DNA from: Schizochytrium sp. TIO01
Taxonomy: Eukaryota; Sar; Bigyra; Thraustochytrida; Thraustochytriidae
Length of the DNA: 64,000 bases
Direction: 5' to 3'
Assembly: GCA_004764695.1 (NCBI GenBank)
Contig: SMSO01000032.1
Coordinates: 2,258,501 to 2,322,500 of the forward strand
The position numbers and the translations under genes are program-made. Under the pieces are notes generated by a model. The model searched no databases. It was not told the origin of the DNA and saw only the letters and a list, made by a program, of their open reading frames with translations. Below, piece by piece: positions 43,561 to 55,155 of this stretch. The stretch's first letter is position 1, and each line of letters opens with the position of its first letter.

Positions 43561-45650
43561 TTTCATGGTGTTTCATCTTGAACGCTAGCGACACGACGAT
43601 GCATCCTTTGCATGGACGTTTACAGGTTAGGCCCGGAATAGTCCGGATCTAAGCATGCAGGGCGATGGACCGAACCCGGTATCGACAGGTGCCTGTGGGA
43701 CTGCGGGGACCCTGCTCAAAGAGACGGAAGCGGAAAGGGGGAACAAAGGGGGACCCGCACAGACAGCTGCGGGAAGATGACCGTGCATTCCAGCTCGCAT
43801 AGTACCAGCCGGACTACCAGCGCGGTTTACTTCCCTCTTAGCCAGTGGAGGGATCTAGGAGGTAGAGAGGAAGAGGTGCTGCGGGAAAGACAGAGGGGAC
43901 CCGCTGAAGAAGTGCCTAAACAATGAGAACAAGTATCTACGCTGGATGGAGGTGGCCCTCTCAGGAGCAGCGCGTTGAGAGGAGAAGAGCCATTTGACAA
44001 GATTAGATGGTAGGCGAATGAATGACAGTTGCGCGAGTTGGCCACCTCGAAACTAGCTCGGTTCGGCCTCGAAACTAGCCCTGTTGTTTTGGTGGAGGGA
44101 AGGGAGATATTGGAGGCAGACGAGGTCATGGCTGAGCCGGCTGAAACAAATGGAAAACCAAGATAAGATTGTGATGGCGAATCTTTGGCGATAGTCTTAG
44201 TACAACTCTGTGTACGCGGTATGTACGTATAGTAGCAACGCCGGTCACAGCCGCTGCGGCGAGATTGCCCAGTGCTGGGTGAAGAAAGAAGCTACCATTA
44301 TGATGGTAGTAGGCACTGATTGTTAAATCATGTCAAGGTGAGGCGACAGGCAAAGAAAGGGCAGGGAGAGTGGGAGGGGCCTGACTAAGAGCAGACGTGG
44401 GACTGTTTTGGGGTTTTGTTTTTGCCAGGTTGTTCATTTGTTTATCTGCAGCTTACGCGAAGTCCATTGTCCTCGATGAGATCAGTTCACACGGAAGGGT
44501 ACCCACACACGCTCGAGTTTAGAGGTGTTCTGAAGCAGGAGACGGGTAGGCAGGAGCGGGGGGTTTCGACCTCGCTGGCTTTGCAAGGAGACAACGAGAA
44601 GTAGTGAAATATAGAGGTGACTTATGTAGTATAGAAAGTGAGGACTCGAAAACAGGGGAACAAGGAGGTGGGGAAAATAGAACAGGAAGCAAAGTAGCAG
44701 CGGCTTGCCGCACCCTTGAGCTGAAAAGAACTATAGACTAACCTAACCAGCTATCACAAAGGAAGAGGGGATTGACTCAACATATCTGCACACAACAAGC
44801 TTTGCCACGTGCGGACTGATTTGTTCAGCCCGTCTCTGACCTTCAAACAAGGACGCACAGCATAGCCTTGAAACTCCCAAGGTGGAAGAACAAGGGGAAA
44901 TCGAGCTTGTCTTTCACTCTTTTATTTACCTGACTCTTAACCGAGATTAACACTCCTTATCGAAGTACTGGTATTCTCAACATTAGTCGCGGTGCTTTGC
45001 CTGTCAACCTACCCTCTTAGTGTTAATTATATCACATTGGACAGGGCGTGAACTCATACGAAGGTGGAAGATCGAACTATACGTAGCCTACCACTATTAG
45101 TACCTACCTGCTTTGGCGTTTTCTAATCTAAACTCTGAAAAGCAGCCAACATTGGCACTGCATATACCAACGATTATTATACCAACGATTATTGCAGATA
45201 GAGTGCTACAAGTTAACAAGGGACGGAAAATAATTAGTTGATTGTTTTCAAGTACGGTGCTGGGAGAAAGGGAAAGGGCCTGGTGCGCAGTTAGGATAAA
45301 TCATAGCAGTCACACGGGAAAAGGGATCGACTCGTTTATCGCTCTGGTCTCTTGAATAGCTCAGATAGAGCTGGCTGGCAGGCCACAAATCAATAAGACT
45401 AGCTATCTAACTGCAGCTTTCGCTGCAGACACGCCAGCGGGCAGATAGAAGCATCAGAAGATATCGAGTCCTTCTTGTTTGCATTTGTTGGTTCATTCAT
45501 AAAAAGACTCAACCAGTGAGGCAATCAGTTTGCGATCAACTGAATTGGTTATTTGCATAGGCACCCAATTTGAGTAGGACACTAGCAAAGTGTCAAAGGA
45601 GAAAAGGAAATTCCTTCGTTTAGTTTTTGAGTTAATTGAAAGATTTACAC

Positions 45651-45681
45651 AAAGAAAGAAAGAAAGAAAGAAAGAAAGAAG
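45651..45681. repeat. (AAAG)n microsatellite
   Basis: About seven AAAG units in the intergenic DNA upstream of the Myb-like gene. Confidence 0.9.
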
Positions 45682-46447
45682 AACGAAATCAGTCAGTCAA
45701 ACAGAAAACTAGAGTAGAAGCTCCCTGTAGCTAGTAGAACATCGTTTGCATTTCTCCAAGGCGGCAGACTCGCACCACCAGCTCGCGAATTGCAATCTAT
45801 TCCATTGACAGGCTCTGACTTGGATAGCGGCCAGCCTCCAGAGCAGTGTACAGGTTGTTCAGGCATATTGGATAGCAGAAGCGGCTGAACATTTAAAAAT
45901 AGGAGGTCGAAAGGTGCGGGTGCCTTGCTCATCTTGGGACTTGCTCTGCTACATAGTCTTGTGAAGGTGCGGGAAAACCAGAAAACTTAGCGATTTCGCG
46001 AGATTGAAGAGACAGATCGCAAACGAATAGTCAACCTATCGGTCATCATCAGGTTGGTCGTGAGCTTGAGGTGGTCTGAGAGCGCAGAGACACACCGCCA
46101 GAGGTGGCAGTCTAAGCAGGTAACGCACAATCAAGCACCAGGAGCAACAAAGCCGCGGCGAGAAGCGGCGTGCTCATCCTGAAGCACAATTTATTAGCAA
46201 CGACAACGCGAAAGTCGGGAATTCGAAGCGCAAACGGCATATCCAGCTTCAAGAACCCGTATCAAGCGGATTAATATCAACCGAAACGAACCAGAGTGGG
46301 CGCGTGACAGCAGGACCAGCAAAATCTGCCGTTATATTACCTAGAATTCGACACAGCACATCGTCCTACTCTGCGTCTTCGTCATCATCATCGTCTTCTT
46401 CTTCTTCTGACACAGCTCCTATCCAAAGAAAGGTTTTCCAACGACCA

Positions 46448-48046
46448 ATGCTAGCAACGAGTGAGCAAACTGGATTTGAGGGACCTGTAACATCCATGCA
46501 GCCTCAACATCATCACCCAAATACTAACTTGCCTTATTCAGAGGACGACTGGTCCTTCGTTGCAGATCTGCTAGGCCGTCAAGAGGCAAGTGCCGCTGCC
46601 GCAGCTGTAGCTGCAGCCTCTCCTTTACGGTCTGAACAACAACAAATGCAATATCACCATCCGTTCCAGTCTCAGCATCAACAACAAGAATACGAAAGGA
46701 ACCCAGTGCAAGTTTCGTCAATGTCAATTTACGAATGGGAGTCATTGCGTCCGAACCCGCGTTTCTCAGCCGAGAGGAGACCCAGTAGCTCAAGCTCAGA
46801 CACATCTAGTACAACGAATAGCTCAGTCATCAATGCCAATCGTTCCAAAAATAGTGCATTGCTTTCAACCACAAGCGAAAAGTCTGAGTATACTGCTGCA
46901 CCTAATTGCGCCAATTCTTACGAAAATCGAGTTTTGTTCGACACTATTCGATACACAGGTATTCCTTCTCCCACTGGTGCTACGGCTGGTGTTGCCGTTG
47001 CTACAGCAGCCCGCACCGGCTCTTCTGCTGCTCAGATAATGACAGCAAGCTCTGGTCCTTCGCATTATCAAACGCATTTCTCACAGCACCAGTCTCCCTT
47101 TTCTGACCAAGATCCATATAGCCAACTTCGCCTACGCCACCCTCACCAGCAATATTCACAGCCTACTGCTAACCGGCATGCTGACGCTCTGTACCCCATG
47201 TCAGTGCAGACCGAGGACAGTTCCAGAAGCAAGAACAACCATATGTTTGCAAGGCGATCGTCTTCACCGAACAAACGTAAAGCACTTAATGAGGACGAAG
47301 ACGAGGGACATTTGCACGGACACGATGCATACGTGGTGTATGCTAAGGAGTCTTCTGTGCAAGCAGAGGGAGGCCATCAGACATCTCTTCCTGCACGTTC
47401 AACATCTACAGGTGCTATGAGTCGGATCAGCAAAAAACGTCGCAGCCTAGACCACATGGATTTAGATGCCGGAGATGTGGGTTCTGAGGCCCCATCTGAG
47501 ACAAGCTACACCTCTGCTGATGACCCTGTAAGGTATCCTGGAAGGACCCCTACCCAGGCTACTATGCCACACACCACTGGTACAACTCCAACGATAGCAA
47601 ATGCACAAGCACGTAAGCCCGTGGACCGGAACAAGAAGCCCTGGGAGGAAAAGGAAGAACGCATGATTCTTTATGTGGTATATTATTTTGTGGAAAAGGA
47701 CCTTAAGACTATTTCACAAATTGCACAACGGTGCGATATTGATAGAAGTATCCGGGCCATTGACAAGAAGCTAAAACGTTTGCTAAATTTTGAAAAGTGG
47801 AACTCGCGCGTTCAAACCGAGATCCAGTCTAATATCCGTACAATCTTTCGCGACCGCAACATCACATTTACAAAGGTACAACGTGACAAACTAGCGCAGG
47901 CTAAACGAGAGTTTGCAGCTGCAAATTACCCCCCCTTGCCCTGCGATGAGGATGCGGCTCACATGGCATCCTCTATTGGAGGAACTATGTCCGGCTCGGC
48001 TTCTGATATTAAAACGAAACCGCATTATCCTCCTGCAACGTGGTAA
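46448..48046 (+). CDS. Putative Myb/SANT-like DNA-binding regulator
   Basis: About 532 residues from the first in-frame ATG (46448). The frame stays open upstream to 46124 without an ATG, including a Ser-rich stretch, so a spliced upstream exon or non-ATG start is possible. Most of the protein is low-complexity (Ser, Gln, His, Ala, Pro) and probably disordered, as in transcription factors, with a basic KKRR-type nuclear signal. The only conserved-looking block is near the C-terminus (about 47615-47940): KKPWEEKEER, a hydrophobic helix LYVVYYFV, a second helix with ISQIAQRCDI, then a basic recognition-like helix RAIDKKLKRLL. That three-helix pattern is Myb/SANT-like, but the usual three Trp spacing is incomplete. 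Binding to DNA is inferred. No named orthologue is recognised. Confidence 0.65.
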   Translation: MLATSEQTGFEGPVTSMQPQHHHPNTNLPYSEDDWSFVADLLGRQEASAAAAAVAAASPLRSEQQQMQYHHPFQSQHQQQEYERNPVQVSSMSIYEWESLRPNPRFSAERRPSSSSSDTSSTTNSSVINANRSKNSALLSTTSEKSEYTAAPNCANSYENRVLFDTIRYTGIPSPTGATAGVAVATAARTGSSAAQIMTASSGPSHYQTHFSQHQSPFSDQDPYSQLRLRHPHQQYSQPTANRHADALYPMSVQTEDSSRSKNNHMFARRSSSPNKRKALNEDEDEGHLHGHDAYVVYAKESSVQAEGGHQTSLPARSTSTGAMSRISKKRRSLDHMDLDAGDVGSEAPSETSYTSADDPVRYPGRTPTQATMPHTTGTTPTIANAQARKPVDRNKKPWEEKEERMILYVVYYFVEKDLKTISQIAQRCDIDRSIRAIDKKLKRLLNFEKWNSRVQTEIQSNIRTIFRDRNITFTKVQRDKLAQAKREFAAANYPPLPCDEDAAHMASSIGGTMSGSASDIKTKPHYPPATW

Positions 48047-48992
48047 TTGAAAGCATACACATCATGGCCTTTGGAATAGTCTTCTGAACTGATATATTAT
48101 CTCTTCTCATTTCTTTTTTATGAATTTTGATACTCTTTCATGGTCATCTCAATACTCTAGAAATCTGATTTGAGGCCTTCCAATTCGTTAATCAACATAT
48201 AGTTGTTGTCTTCGAATGTGAACCCAAATTTTAAAACAAATAAATAATAATAATTGAGTATCTCAGCATTCTTCATGATATAGATTGACAGACAGTAGAT
48301 TCCGCTCTGTTTATGTTTTGGAGCGGGCGAGCTTTTCTTTACCATGATTTGCATCAGGAAAGTAAGTAAAAGAACAAAATGCGCGAACAAGTGACGTCCT
48401 CACACTCTGCATATGACTACCTACTTATATGAATATAAATACCTGTAGACCTGTCAAAAGAGTTTTTTTTGTTTTCGCATTTTGCTCTAGACTTTCTGTG
48501 GAATACAGAATTCAGGTGCAACGCAGCCTGGTCGCTTTATCCTCACCTAGCCTTCTCACCGTGGACTGGTCGATTAAAAATTAAAATCTGCAAACTTTGA
48601 CTGCCTACCGTCACACTGACATTCCCACTTGAAAGCCACACTCTTGATTTCCATCCTTATAGGTCGATGACTTATTCTAATTGCTCTTGATGGTCTTTAC
48701 ATAGTTTGTGTTACAACGATACCATTTACGTAGCTGTAGATATTCAAGAGCTTATAATACCTCATTTCTGTAAAATGTTATACTTTAATATATAGTTTGT
48801 GCATATCTTAAAAGACCACATAATTAGAGGCCGTGGAAAAAGCTGCCCATTCTAACTACCCCATGTTCGTTGCTTAATTCTAATTGTTGCTTCTGAATAG
48901 TAGGTAGATAGGTAGATGCTACCAGGCGGTCTGCACGCAGACGCGAATACTCCATCGCTTGCGGGGCCGTGCGGGCGTCAAGAGTATAAAAA
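48047..48992. other. Intergenic region
   Basis: AT-rich spacer between two + strand genes. The last ~40 bp include TATAAA directly before the ATG at 48993, too close to serve as a standard TATA box for that start. No gene is seen. Confidence 0.5.
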
Positions 48993-51461
48993 ATGAGCAA
49001 TGGCGACAGCTCAAAGGCACAGGGCGTGTCTCGTGTGCTCTGCATAGATTTGAGCAGCAACAAAAACGCTTTCGATGTGCCAAGGATGCTGGCACCAAAG
49101 CCCAAGGTGAGCAAGGTGGCTCCAAAGGCAGCAACTACAGGATCGGCAGCAACATCTTCTGCTATATCGTCAAAGTCATCAACGTCGTTGTCCTCAGCTT
49201 CTACTACTCAGGCAACCCAGAATTTAGAAGGGTCATCCTCAGGTGCTGGAAAGAATTCACAGAATCTAGCTGCAAGTTCGACGACTTTAGCCTCCGGGCC
49301 CAACGCCAGCCCGCTGGACCCTATGAAACGCATGGGTCTTGGAGATTCAATGGCGCGCCAAGAGGGTGCTCTGTCAGGTGGAGCACTGAGCACAGTCATC
49401 GCGAACCTTGAACAACGCTATTGCTCAGGGTATATGAGTGAAGATGGATTCGAAGATAATGACTTCATGGACGTGGAGGAGGATGACAATGATGCATCTC
49501 GCAAGAAGCAAAAACGTACTCCTGCTCGCCAGCGAAAAGCTAATAAAGAAGAATTGGAGTGGTTAGAAAGTGGAGAAGGTTTTCTTGCGGAGGAGTTTGA
49601 GGAGGACGAAGAAGATGTCGAACGACGTGGATATTATGAAAATGCACTCAAGTACAAAGATGAGGAATTCTATGTCCACCGAGGCCCACTGCTAACGCAA
49701 TCACTTCGCAAAGAGGTGTCTAAGAAAATGGAACAGGACCGCATACGAAAGGAAAAACGTAAACTTAACAGTATGCGTCAAAACACAGATGATTCCTTGT
49801 CTACTAAAAATGTCGAGAAACTGAAGAAAATGGTTCAACCAATCATGGGACATGTGGGTAAAGCTTATGCGAAGGCTGAGGCCAAATTGCAAACTCCAGA
49901 GGCAGAGGTCAAACCAATTGACCTATACACAAGGGAACTTGATACTATTTTGAGAAACTTCTTTACTAAGAAGAAAATTAAAAAGCTGCCCACAGCGCAT
50001 CTCAATTTTGTGTACGAGGAAGTAAACAAGGCTTTCAAGGATCAACCATTGGCAGACTTCAAATCACACCTCAAGCGGGCTTCCCACCAATTCCAAATTA
50101 TGTCACTGCGCAAGAAACATAACGAGGAAGTACGCGAGCTTGTTCAGAGCCTTAAAAAGCGTGGCATTGAACTCAATCCAAATAGTAAATTTGTGCGTCA
50201 AGTTGAGAAGGCAAGTGCTAAAGCAACTGCTGATGATTCTGCAAATCGGTCTGGTACCGCAAAGCCTGCACCTGTACATCCGTATGGGTTTGAGATCTGG
50301 GCAAGAGTGTTGACCCGGCCAGATGGTGTGGATGACGATATTCTTGAAAAACTTTACTTTGGTGATCTCGATGTTGCCACGCGTGATGGCACAAATGATT
50401 CCACCCCTCGCATCGAATCTCCACCAACAACATGGGCGGCCTTACGCGAGTCATTTATCAAAACTGTTAAGTCTTTAGAAGAGAAACAAGAGGGTCAACT
50501 CAAGGAGAAAGACCGTTCCACACGGGCCATGTGTAAGGGCTTTCTTCGCAGAAGTGATGAACTCAGTGGGCAAGATGTCGCAGAAGGAGAACAAGCCAAA
50601 CCAGCATTCTTCTGGGATCGGAAGTCAGCCAGACGCGTGCGCGTTGTTGGAGAGTCTCACAAGGGCTTTTTGAAGTGCTGTAACCAAGTATGGAAACGCG
50701 AGGATAAGTTGTTTGGAAAACTAAAGACACAATGTCCAGATCAGGACACACTCAAGAAGGAGCTCGCTGATATATGGCCTCTTCGAGTGATGTCTGGCGC
50801 AGAAATCGGTGCTCTTATTCACAAATCAAGGCTCGTAGCTTTCAAACCAAGCCACAAGGCCACTGCGCAGTCATCGTCTACTTCGGCTAGAAAAACTGCA
50901 ACTGGCGCAAATGCAGGCTCCAAATCCTCAGGGAATGTTCCTCCTTCATCTGAGGCAAATACCAAATCAAAGTCTAAGTCGAATGGTTCTAACAAAACCT
51001 CCAACCAACCCGATGCCTCTAAAAATGCAGCTGATACAAACAAATCTAATAAGGCTAGTTCCAAAACTACTGAAGCTGCACCTAAGCAAGCAGACAAGCG
51101 TAAACTTGGTGATGCTGAGGTCGCAGGTGCGCAAGAACCTGCAAAGAAAAAACGAGGTAGGCCAGTCCAAAGCAAGATGCCTCCCAAGGCGCTTGCAAAT
51201 ACCTTTCCTTCCGTCGTTTTCAAAGCGAAAGACTTTATTGTGAAAACATCGGGGCCAAAAAAGAAGACAAAAGGAGAGCAAAAGCAACCAGCAGAGAAAC
51301 TCAAGCCTCCCAAGAAAAACTCAGGGAAAGGTTCAGCTTCAGCAGACGACCAGGAAGATATCTCTGCGGACGCAGATGTTGACATTGCAGAGGAGACAAA
51401 TACAATTGGGGATGATCAAGAAATTGACAATCAAAGTACAATAACTGAGCCTGACCCATAA
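48993..51461 (+). CDS. Ubinuclein/HPC2-like protein (probable HIRA histone-chaperone subunit)
   Basis: 822 residues, single exon. Residues 30-110 are Ser/Ala-rich and disordered. Residues ~143-235 resemble the HPC2-related domain of ubinucleins: SEDGFEDNDFMDVEE, an inserted basic/acidic linker, then Y-K-D-E-E-F-Y-V-H-R-G-P-L. In UBN1/Hpc2 this domain binds HIRA for replication-independent H3.3-H4 deposition. Residues ~305-390 are a helical block (L-x-x-I-L-R-N-F-F... and F-K-x-H-L-x-R-A) like the ubinuclein middle region, and a second folded-looking stretch lies near 420-600. The C-terminal ~200 residues are Lys/Ser/Ala-rich with an AT-hook-like KKRGRP core near 728 and an acidic end. The insert inside the first domain is unusual. 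An alternative is a generic nuclear acidic/basic protein. Confidence 0.6.
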   Translation: MSNGDSSKAQGVSRVLCIDLSSNKNAFDVPRMLAPKPKVSKVAPKAATTGSAATSSAISSKSSTSLSSASTTQATQNLEGSSSGAGKNSQNLAASSTTLASGPNASPLDPMKRMGLGDSMARQEGALSGGALSTVIANLEQRYCSGYMSEDGFEDNDFMDVEEDDNDASRKKQKRTPARQRKANKEELEWLESGEGFLAEEFEEDEEDVERRGYYENALKYKDEEFYVHRGPLLTQSLRKEVSKKMEQDRIRKEKRKLNSMRQNTDDSLSTKNVEKLKKMVQPIMGHVGKAYAKAEAKLQTPEAEVKPIDLYTRELDTILRNFFTKKKIKKLPTAHLNFVYEEVNKAFKDQPLADFKSHLKRASHQFQIMSLRKKHNEEVRELVQSLKKRGIELNPNSKFVRQVEKASAKATADDSANRSGTAKPAPVHPYGFEIWARVLTRPDGVDDDILEKLYFGDLDVATRDGTNDSTPRIESPPTTWAALRESFIKTVKSLEEKQEGQLKEKDRSTRAMCKGFLRRSDELSGQDVAEGEQAKPAFFWDRKSARRVRVVGESHKGFLKCCNQVWKREDKLFGKLKTQCPDQDTLKKELADIWPLRVMSGAEIGALIHKSRLVAFKPSHKATAQSSSTSARKTATGANAGSKSSGNVPPSSEANTKSKSKSNGSNKTSNQPDASKNAADTNKSNKASSKTTEAAPKQADKRKLGDAEVAGAQEPAKKKRGRPVQSKMPPKALANTFPSVVFKAKDFIVKTSGPKKKTKGEQKQPAEKLKPPKKNSGKGSASADDQEDISADADVDIAEETNTIGDDQEIDNQSTITEPDP

Positions 51462-54400
51462 GCAATCTTAGAGGCGATTTTGCCTCCTCAAGATGATGAA
51501 TTATGAGAATAGCTTCTAAACTTTCGTCTCTTATGATCACGATCATAATTTTCATTTTCATGGGTTAGTAGTACCTTTCATATTCTGTTAATTACTATCT
51601 GAATCGACACATTGGGGATCTTCATTGAAAAAGCCACAGTCATGTTCAATCGCATGTACTAGAACATATACCTCCGATCTACTCAGTCTGAATTCTGAAT
51701 TCGTGTTGTACTTTTGTATTTGCTGCGGAGGCTTTCCGTCCTAGATACTTTGTCTCAACTCAACTGAAACATCTTTGACTGAAGGATTTTGCTAGTTTAC
51801 AAAATTCATTGCTCAATAGGCCGACCAAGTCTCAGAAAAGACCCAAGCACCCAACAGCGGAAAATCAGAACCAAGTATAAAATTATCATATCCGTCGCTC
51901 ATATAGCACATTACATTATATACGTCTTAATGAAATTCTAATTATCATGATGATAGCAAACTCAAGAGTAAAAGAGGAGTAGCAGTGCGACAAATGAAAT
52001 CAACTTGGGTGAATAATATTTTTATGAAGATACGTGACCTTCGATGGTTACGAGCGATTTTTCCGTTAACAATCCTACTTTAATACGCAAAGTACATCAA
52101 AGTCATAACATCATGTAAAATCAGCATCGTTCACATGTCTCTTAGGGTCAAAGTCCCTACTAGTACTCGGCAATATCTAAGCATGCTCGTAAAGCATCAC
52201 ATGACTCTACCTCTGACAGATAACCTTTTATAGATTTATAAGTGTCAAGTTCTACCTATATAATCGACAAGAAATAAGCAAAGTCTCAGTACCTTGAATT
52301 TGATACATCAATTTAGCTCAAACTTACTGATCATTTTCATAGGTAGTTTGCAGGCCAGGTAGCTACGCCGATAAACATATAAAGGTTACTATTTTTAACT
52401 GAGTAGCTTTCAGTTAAGCAGTGTTTGAAATTGGTGCTACTCTATTTGAACCCTTCGCAAGAACTTTGAAAGTTCTTGGGAGTATTAATATATGTGCAAT
52501 TTAGCATGACAGCATTGAGAACGTAATAAGGAATTATGCCAAAGGAGACCTATCAGCTCAACATCTGTAAATCTCTTCAATCCGTGCAGTTTGTCATGCA
52601 AGTGTTTTCAAGGGTAGATTCTCTGTGAAACAGGCGAAGCGGTCTTACCTTTTTTTCTTTTTTTTAAATGAATAGATAACAAATTTGTCTCGTTCATTCA
52701 CTGACCTTGATTTGCCACAGATGACAAAGATACCTTGTCAAAATGTAAACCCAAAACCTTTGATATCTCTGCAGCTTTACTCTTTAAAGTCAAAATCGGG
52801 TTCAAAAGATTATACCGCTTGGAGCAAACTAACCTACAACAAAATTGCTTCCACTCAGAATTCTACGTTCTAATTTGGCCGAGATAGGAGCGAAGAACAG
52901 CTTATTTAAAATTCTATACTTATCAGATAACGAATGTTTTACAGCAACTTTCTTGAAAGAGAAAGCCCCTTACTCCTTTCATGCAAAAACAATAGGTTTT
53001 AGGGGACTTTTTAGTTTCTATAGCAAAAGGGATGATAGAGATTTGAAAAAGTAAATAATTGTTGACTAGAATGTTCACTTGCAAGGTACAACTTTATTAT
53101 ATTGAAACAAACTGTAATTTTTGCGTTCGTTATCAAATTTGACAGTCTGTAATCATTCTTCAAGAATCTAAAGTTGACATTTTGTAGAGCCCACCATATT
53201 TCATTTTCCCCTCAAAACCACGACGCCTAGATTTGTACACACCACAAGCTTGCTTCTATATGCCATCCCATGACATGTCTACATCCGCGTACCACTCTTC
53301 CGAAGGTGCTATTAAACTTCTAATCTAGTCTGAGAACTCTTTCAGACCTCATCACAGTAAATCTATCATAAGCGATAACTAAGTATGCCTAGTGAGCTAG
53401 TACTGTGTAGGTAGGTAGGTAGGTACCTATGTTCTCTTCCTCCTTCTTCTGCACCCATCCATCCATGTATACCTGCTAAACACTCAGATCTCAACTACGA
53501 TACAACGACAGATATATAGCGCTCTTGGTAGGCGCGCCTTTTCTTCTAAATAACTAGCTAGCTAGCTAGCAGTCGTTCATTCATTCATTCATTCACCTAA
53601 ACTAAGTAGGTACGGATACTCATCACCAGTGGCGCCTATTCCTGCGCAACCCTTTTCCATTCCTCTCTGCGCAACCCTTTTTCTGCCATCCTCTTCCCCA
53701 TTCTTCTCCCTTCCTTTCCCATGCTCACCAACCTACCACTTACTCTTATCCCGCCCCTAATACCCCTCCACTCGCATTCAATTACCCTAACCCTATCCCC
53801 CCTTCTGCTCCTAGTCCCTCATTGCCCCCATTGAACCCCCTTATATACGAACATCCTCATTCCAAAGTGGGGTATTCTGAAACAGTTAGGATCCACAAGT
53901 ATATGAGGTAACGTAGGGAACCTCTGCTTGTCCATTGAAAAGGAAGGAAGGCGGGACGAGGCAATTAAGGTGGGAACTTAAGGAGGCAGGCGTCTCGCGG
54001 CGTCTAGAGCAGCAGCAGCAAGTCCTCTTGGTGGCGCACAGCAGCATCGGTACGTGGAGCTCGTCAGGACGCGGGTGGGTGGAGCCCGCTAGGGCGCTAC
54101 GCCTGGGCACCGCAAGGATCGGGGTCTCTCGCTTGAGGTTTCCGCAGGTTTAGGGCGACGGGGAGCACCTTTCGGCCGCGCATGGCGACATCAGGCACCA
54201 GAGCCACTCACCACCATGCATGTGGCTTCTACTAGCCTGACAAGCTTCGAAGGGCCAACCTTAGCTGCGGAAGAATAAGCTCGAGCTTGAAGAAACAGCA
54301 ACAGGACACTCGCACAGGACTCTTTTCATCGACTTCGAGGCGGATGAGACGGCTGGAGACTATTTGCTTGCTCGAGCAAGGTCACCACGATAAGCTCTCT

Positions 54401-54705
54401 TAGTATCCAGGTTACTAATATATCAATGCAACACACCTGCATCATTAGTGCATGGTGGCGCTTTGATTGGATGAGTTCGATTGAAACTGTTTCATTAGCT
54501 TTGAAGCAAACCCGAATGAGGTCTTGACAACGACCTGAAAGAATTCATGTGCGAGAGTCGACATAGCTGCGTGTTATTAGGGATATATATATGGCGTGTT
54601 GTGGGATGAAGATTGACTAACTTAGATTTGATGTGGTGTTCAATGGCTTTGTTACAAATATTGAATGAATGCACAGTCGCGAGGTAAACTTAGAGGTTTC
54701 TCAAA
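51462..54705. other. Intergenic region upstream of RPL27A
   Basis: No supported gene. 51462-53600 is AT-rich. 53390-53840 holds short GGTA, CTAG and ATTC repeats (for example 53573-53596) and a C-rich strand; 53930-54400 is GC-richer and probably contains the RPL27A regulatory region. A tiny 20-codon frame at 54216-54278 with a good start context is noted but not called as a gene. Confidence 0.5.
54582..54593 (+). promoter_or_regulatory. Possible TATA-like element of RPL27A
   Basis: GATATATATATG lies 113 bp upstream of the RPL27A start codon, a plausible distance for a TATA box with a short leader. It rests on sequence and position only. Confidence 0.3.
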
Positions 54706-55155
54706 ATGCCGTCCCGGCTCAGCAAGAACCGCAAGAAGCGCGGCCACGTCTCCGCTGGTCATGGTCGTATCGGCAAGCACCGCTCGCACCCCGGTGGTCG
54801 CGGTAACGCTGGTGGCCAACACCACCACCGTACCCTCTTTGACAAATTCCACCCGGGCTACTTCGGTAAGGTTGGTATGCGCCACTACCACCTCAAGAAG
54901 AACATCTATTACTGCCCCACCATCAGCGTCGAGCGCTTGTGGAACCTTGTCCCCGCTGAGGTCCTCGAGGGCGCCAAGGCTGACCAGTCTGGCAAGAACG
55001 CCCCCGTCATTGACGTCACCCAGCACGGTATCTTCAAGGTTCTCGGCACTGGCCACCTCCCCAAGGCCCCCGTTGTTGTGAAGGCACGCTTCTTCACCAA
55101 GGGCGCGGAGAAGAAGATCAAGGAGGTTGGCGGCGCTTGCGTGCTTACGGCCTAA
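54706..55155 (+). CDS. RPL27A: Large-subunit ribosomal protein L27a (uL15)
   Basis: 149 residues, the usual length for eukaryotic uL15, a structural protein of the 60S subunit. The start [20 protein letters not shown], the glycine/histidine-rich RNA-binding loop (residues 20-42), and the [12 protein letters not shown] block with the following H-L-K-K-N are all family hallmarks. The intact frame runs from ATG to TAA with no intron in the coding part. Third positions are strongly G/C-biased (mostly C), much more than in neighbouring genes, as expected for a highly expressed ribosomal-protein gene. Confidence 0.98.
   Translation: MPSRLSKNRKKRGHVSAGHGRIGKHRSHPGGRGNAGGQHHHRTLFDKFHPGYFGKVGMRHYHLKKNIYYCPTISVERLWNLVPAEVLEGAKADQSGKNAPVIDVTQHGIFKVLGTGHLPKAPVVVKARFFTKGAEKKIKEVGGACVLTA

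Larger units (their letters stand above)
38152..46447. other. 8-kb gene-free region with duplication and GC-rich leader-like zone
   Basis: No gene is supported. From 38152 to ~41850 the DNA is AT-rich, with a tandem duplication (38862-39262) and only short frames. From ~41900 to ~44150 it is clearly GC-richer, with microsatellites, a 14-bp tandem repeat and a strong splice-donor-like CAG|GTAAGT at ~43389. The zone 44150-46120 is mixed. The last few hundred bp before 46448 have no in-frame stop back to 46121 on the + strand, which is compatible with a long leader or an upstream exon of the Myb-like gene. Confidence 0.5.

Noticed and set aside
42223-43594. Several frames on both strands in the GC-rich zone
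   Set aside because: They are translations of low-complexity repeats (Arg/Ser/Gln runs) and contradict each other in strand; a non-coding leader is more likely.
53783-53800. A CCCTAACCCTA-like string suggesting a telomere
   Set aside because: Only about two units within a generally C-rich stretch; not a telomeric array.
54216-54278. A 20-codon frame with CCACCATG context upstream of RPL27A
   Set aside because: Too short to support as a gene; it lies upstream of the possible TATA element, so probably outside the transcript.
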